In this document: one piece after another, positions 62,621 to 64,000 of the stretch | Layout: every line of letters starts with the position of its first letter | How positions within the stretch are numbered: the stretch's first letter is position 1 | From: Azoarcus sp. DD4 | Lineage (GTDB): Bacteria > Pseudomonadota > Gammaproteobacteria > Burkholderiales > Rhodocyclaceae | Direction of reading: 5' to 3' | Assembly: GCF_006496635.1 (NCBI RefSeq) | Contig: NZ_CP022958.1 | Coordinates: 1,054,001 to 1,118,000 of the forward strand | Length of the DNA: 64,000 bases | Position numbers and translations under genes: made by a program | The notes under the pieces: model-generated | The model's input: only the letters and a program-made list of their open reading frames with translations | Database searches by the model: none | What the model was told of the DNA's origin: nothing

Positions 62621-64000
62621 GCAATCCCGGTCTCGTGCTGCTCGACCAGTTGCGTGCCCAGGGCGTGAGCCCCACCGGCATCACCGCCGACTCGCGCCGG
62701 ATCGCTCCCGGTGAGGTGTTCGCTGCCTGGCCCGGCTACGCGACGGACGGCCGCCGCTACATCCGGGCGGCGGTCGAGCGCGGTGCTGCGGCGGTGCTGT
62801 GGGAAAGTGGCGACGACTTCCGTGTCGATGGTCTGCCGGTGCCCTCGCTGCCCGTCGTCGGCCTGCGCGATCTCGCCGGCCATCTGGCGCACGAAATCCA
62901 CCAGCGTCCGTCGTCCCGCCTGTGGCTCGCCGGTGTCACGGGGACCAACGGCAAGACCACCGTCAGCCAGTGGCTGGCGCGTGCGCTTGCCGAACTCGGC
63001 ACCCGTTGCGGCATCATCGGTACGCTGGGCAGCGGTTTCCCCGATCAGCTGACCGCCGGCTTGAATACCACCCCCGATGCGCTCGAGCTGCATCGCATGC
63101 TGGCGGCTTTCCTGGCCGACGGCGCCGGCGCGGCGGCCATAGAGGTGTCGTCGATCGGGCTCGACCAAGGGCGGGTGAACGGCGCCGAGTTCGACGTCGC
63201 GGTGTTCACCAACCTGACGCGCGATCATCTCGACTACCACCTGACCATGGAAGCCTACGCTGCAGCCAAGGCCCGGCTGTTCCAGTTGCCGGGGGTGACG
63301 CGGGCGGTGATCAACCTCGACGACGCCTTCGGCATGAGTCAGGCGCGCCGCCTGGTCGACGGTGGGCTGGTCGACGTGATCGGATACACCCGCGTGGCTT
63401 CCAATGCCGGTGCAGTGCCAGGCGCGCGCGTGCTGGTGGCCGATCGCCTCCATGCCGCACCCTCCGGACTTCAGTTCACGCTGCACTGGGCCGGGCGCCA
63501 GGCCGAGGTACAGGTGCGCATGGTCGCGCCCTTTAATGTTTCCAACCTGCTGGCAGTGATCGGTGCGCTGATCGCGCGCGGCGTGGCGCTGGACGATGTG
63601 CTCGCCGTCGTTGGCCGCCTGACTCCACCGGAAGGTCGTATGCAGTTGCTCGGCGGCATCGGCGAACCGCTGGTGGTGATCGACTACGCCCATACCCCCG
63701 ACGCGCTGGCGAAAGTGCTCGAAGCGGTCCGCGATACCGCGCGCACGCGCGGCGGCCGGCTGGTGTGCGTGTTCGGCTGCGGCGGCGACCGTGACCCGGG
63801 CAAGCGGCCGCTGATGGGCGAGGTCGCGCGCCAGCTTGCCGACCGTGTCGTCGTCACCAGCGACAACCCGCGCAGCGAGGATCCGCAAGCGATCATCGAC
63901 GCGGTGATGGCCGGGGCAGGGCCGGCGGCGGATCGGGTCGTCGATCGCGCCGAGGCTATCCGCGTCGCCATCGGCGAGGCCGGGCCGGACGACATCGTGG
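62617..64000 (+). CDS. murE: UDP-MurNAc-tripeptide synthetase MurE, 3'-truncated by window edge
   Basis: First 461 codons of the enzyme that adds meso-diaminopimelate to UDP-MurNAc-L-Ala-D-Glu. It has the N-terminal TADSRRIAPGEVFAAWPG, ATP loop GVTGTNGKTTVSQWL, FTNLTRDHLDYHLTMEAY, VVIDYAHTPDALAKVL and DNPRSEDP, the last being the motif that selects meso-DAP over lysine. The start is GTG at 62617, overlapping the ftsI stop by four bases. The stop codon lies beyond the window. Confidence 0.95.
   Translation, partial: MSNPGLVLLDQLRAQGVSPTGITADSRRIAPGEVFAAWPGYATDGRRYIRAAVERGAAAVLWESGDDFRVDGLPVPSLPVVGLRDLAGHLAHEIHQRPSSRLWLAGVTGTNGKTTVSQWLARALAELGTRCGIIGTLGSGFPDQLTAGLNTTPDALELHRMLAAFLADGAGAAAIEVSSIGLDQGRVNGAEFDVAVFTNLTRDHLDYHLTMEAYAAAKARLFQLPGVTRAVINLDDAFGMSQARRLVDGGLVDVIGYTRVASNAGAVPGARVLVADRLHAAPSGLQFTLHWAGRQAEVQVRMVAPFNVSNLLAVIGALIARGVALDDVLAVVGRLTPPEGRMQLLGGIGEPLVVIDYAHTPDALAKVLEAVRDTARTRGGRLVCVFGCGGDRDPGKRPLMGEVARQLADRVVVTSDNPRSEDPQAIIDAVMAGAGPAADRVVDRAEAIRVAIGEAGPDDIV

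Overview
The window is a stretch of dense, high-GC bacterial chromosome with the gene content and order of a betaproteobacterium. A rhodocyclalean (Azoarcus/Thauera-like) host is my best inference, not proven. Supporting points are the accB-accC-prmA-zinc-ribbon/DUF3426 run, mpl beside a TlpA-like thioredoxin, an rsmI/yraN-diaA-dolP block, a pyrC just before rnpB, and a dcw cluster opening mraZ-rsmH-ftsL-ftsI-murE. I recognise no insertion sequence, prophage, tRNA, rRNA operon or CRISPR array. Almost all sequence is coding, and most large opposite-strand open frames are high-GC shadows.

Layout. 1-2.2 kb: the end of a patatin-like phospholipase and a PBP7-type endopeptidase. 2.2-6.9 kb: an IclR regulator divergent from a lactate-utilisation operon (lutA, lutB, a D-2-hydroxyacid dehydrogenase, lutC). 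7-10.1 kb: a putative Na+/H+ antiporter, an RluF-like pseudouridine synthase with a long disordered N-terminus, and a small Cys-rich protein. 10.3-14.9 kb: a MacAB-like ABC system (adaptor, ATPase, two different permeases, a small secreted protein). 15-19.4 kb: glnS, a YbdG-type MscS channel, the fluoride channel CrcB and an OmpA-family lipoprotein. 19.4-24.1 kb: a large SWIM/SNF2 ATPase divergent from an AAA ATPase, with two striking palindromes between them. 24.2-27.1 kb: thiD-thiC under a TPP riboswitch. 27.2-31 kb: a carbonic-anhydrase-like fusion lacking a zinc ligand, a MocR regulator and an orphan lipoprotein. 31-38.4 kb: tetR-adaptor-RND pump, then pcm-rhodanese-tolC.

38.4-46.6 kb: envelope and lipid genes (waaA, a UDP-sugar epimerase, apaH, the ornithine-lipid pair olsB-olsA, a GT4 glycosyltransferase, an adenosine-kinase-like PfkB protein, a glycine-zipper lipoprotein, dgkA). 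46.7-52.5 kb: a leftward operon (conserved hypothetical, TlpA-like, aroQ, accB, accC, prmA, zinc-ribbon protein). 52.6-58.2 kb: mpl, then dolP-diaA-yraN on the minus strand, rsmI, pyrC and a lipoprotein. 58.3-64 kb: RNase P RNA with an enlarged arm, then the start of the division and cell-wall cluster under an MraZ-type operator. In this sequence rsmH carries a frameshift at a six-G run.

The items I consider most worth following up are the palindrome-flanked SNF2/AAA pair, the carbonic-anhydrase-like protein with a substituted zinc ligand, inverted MraZ-like boxes upstream of the main mraZ operator, the rsmH frameshift with its unusual codon patch, and the enlarged RNase P RNA arm. I did not find an unmistakable new system. 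The SNF2/AAA pair is the best candidate, but its function is unknown.
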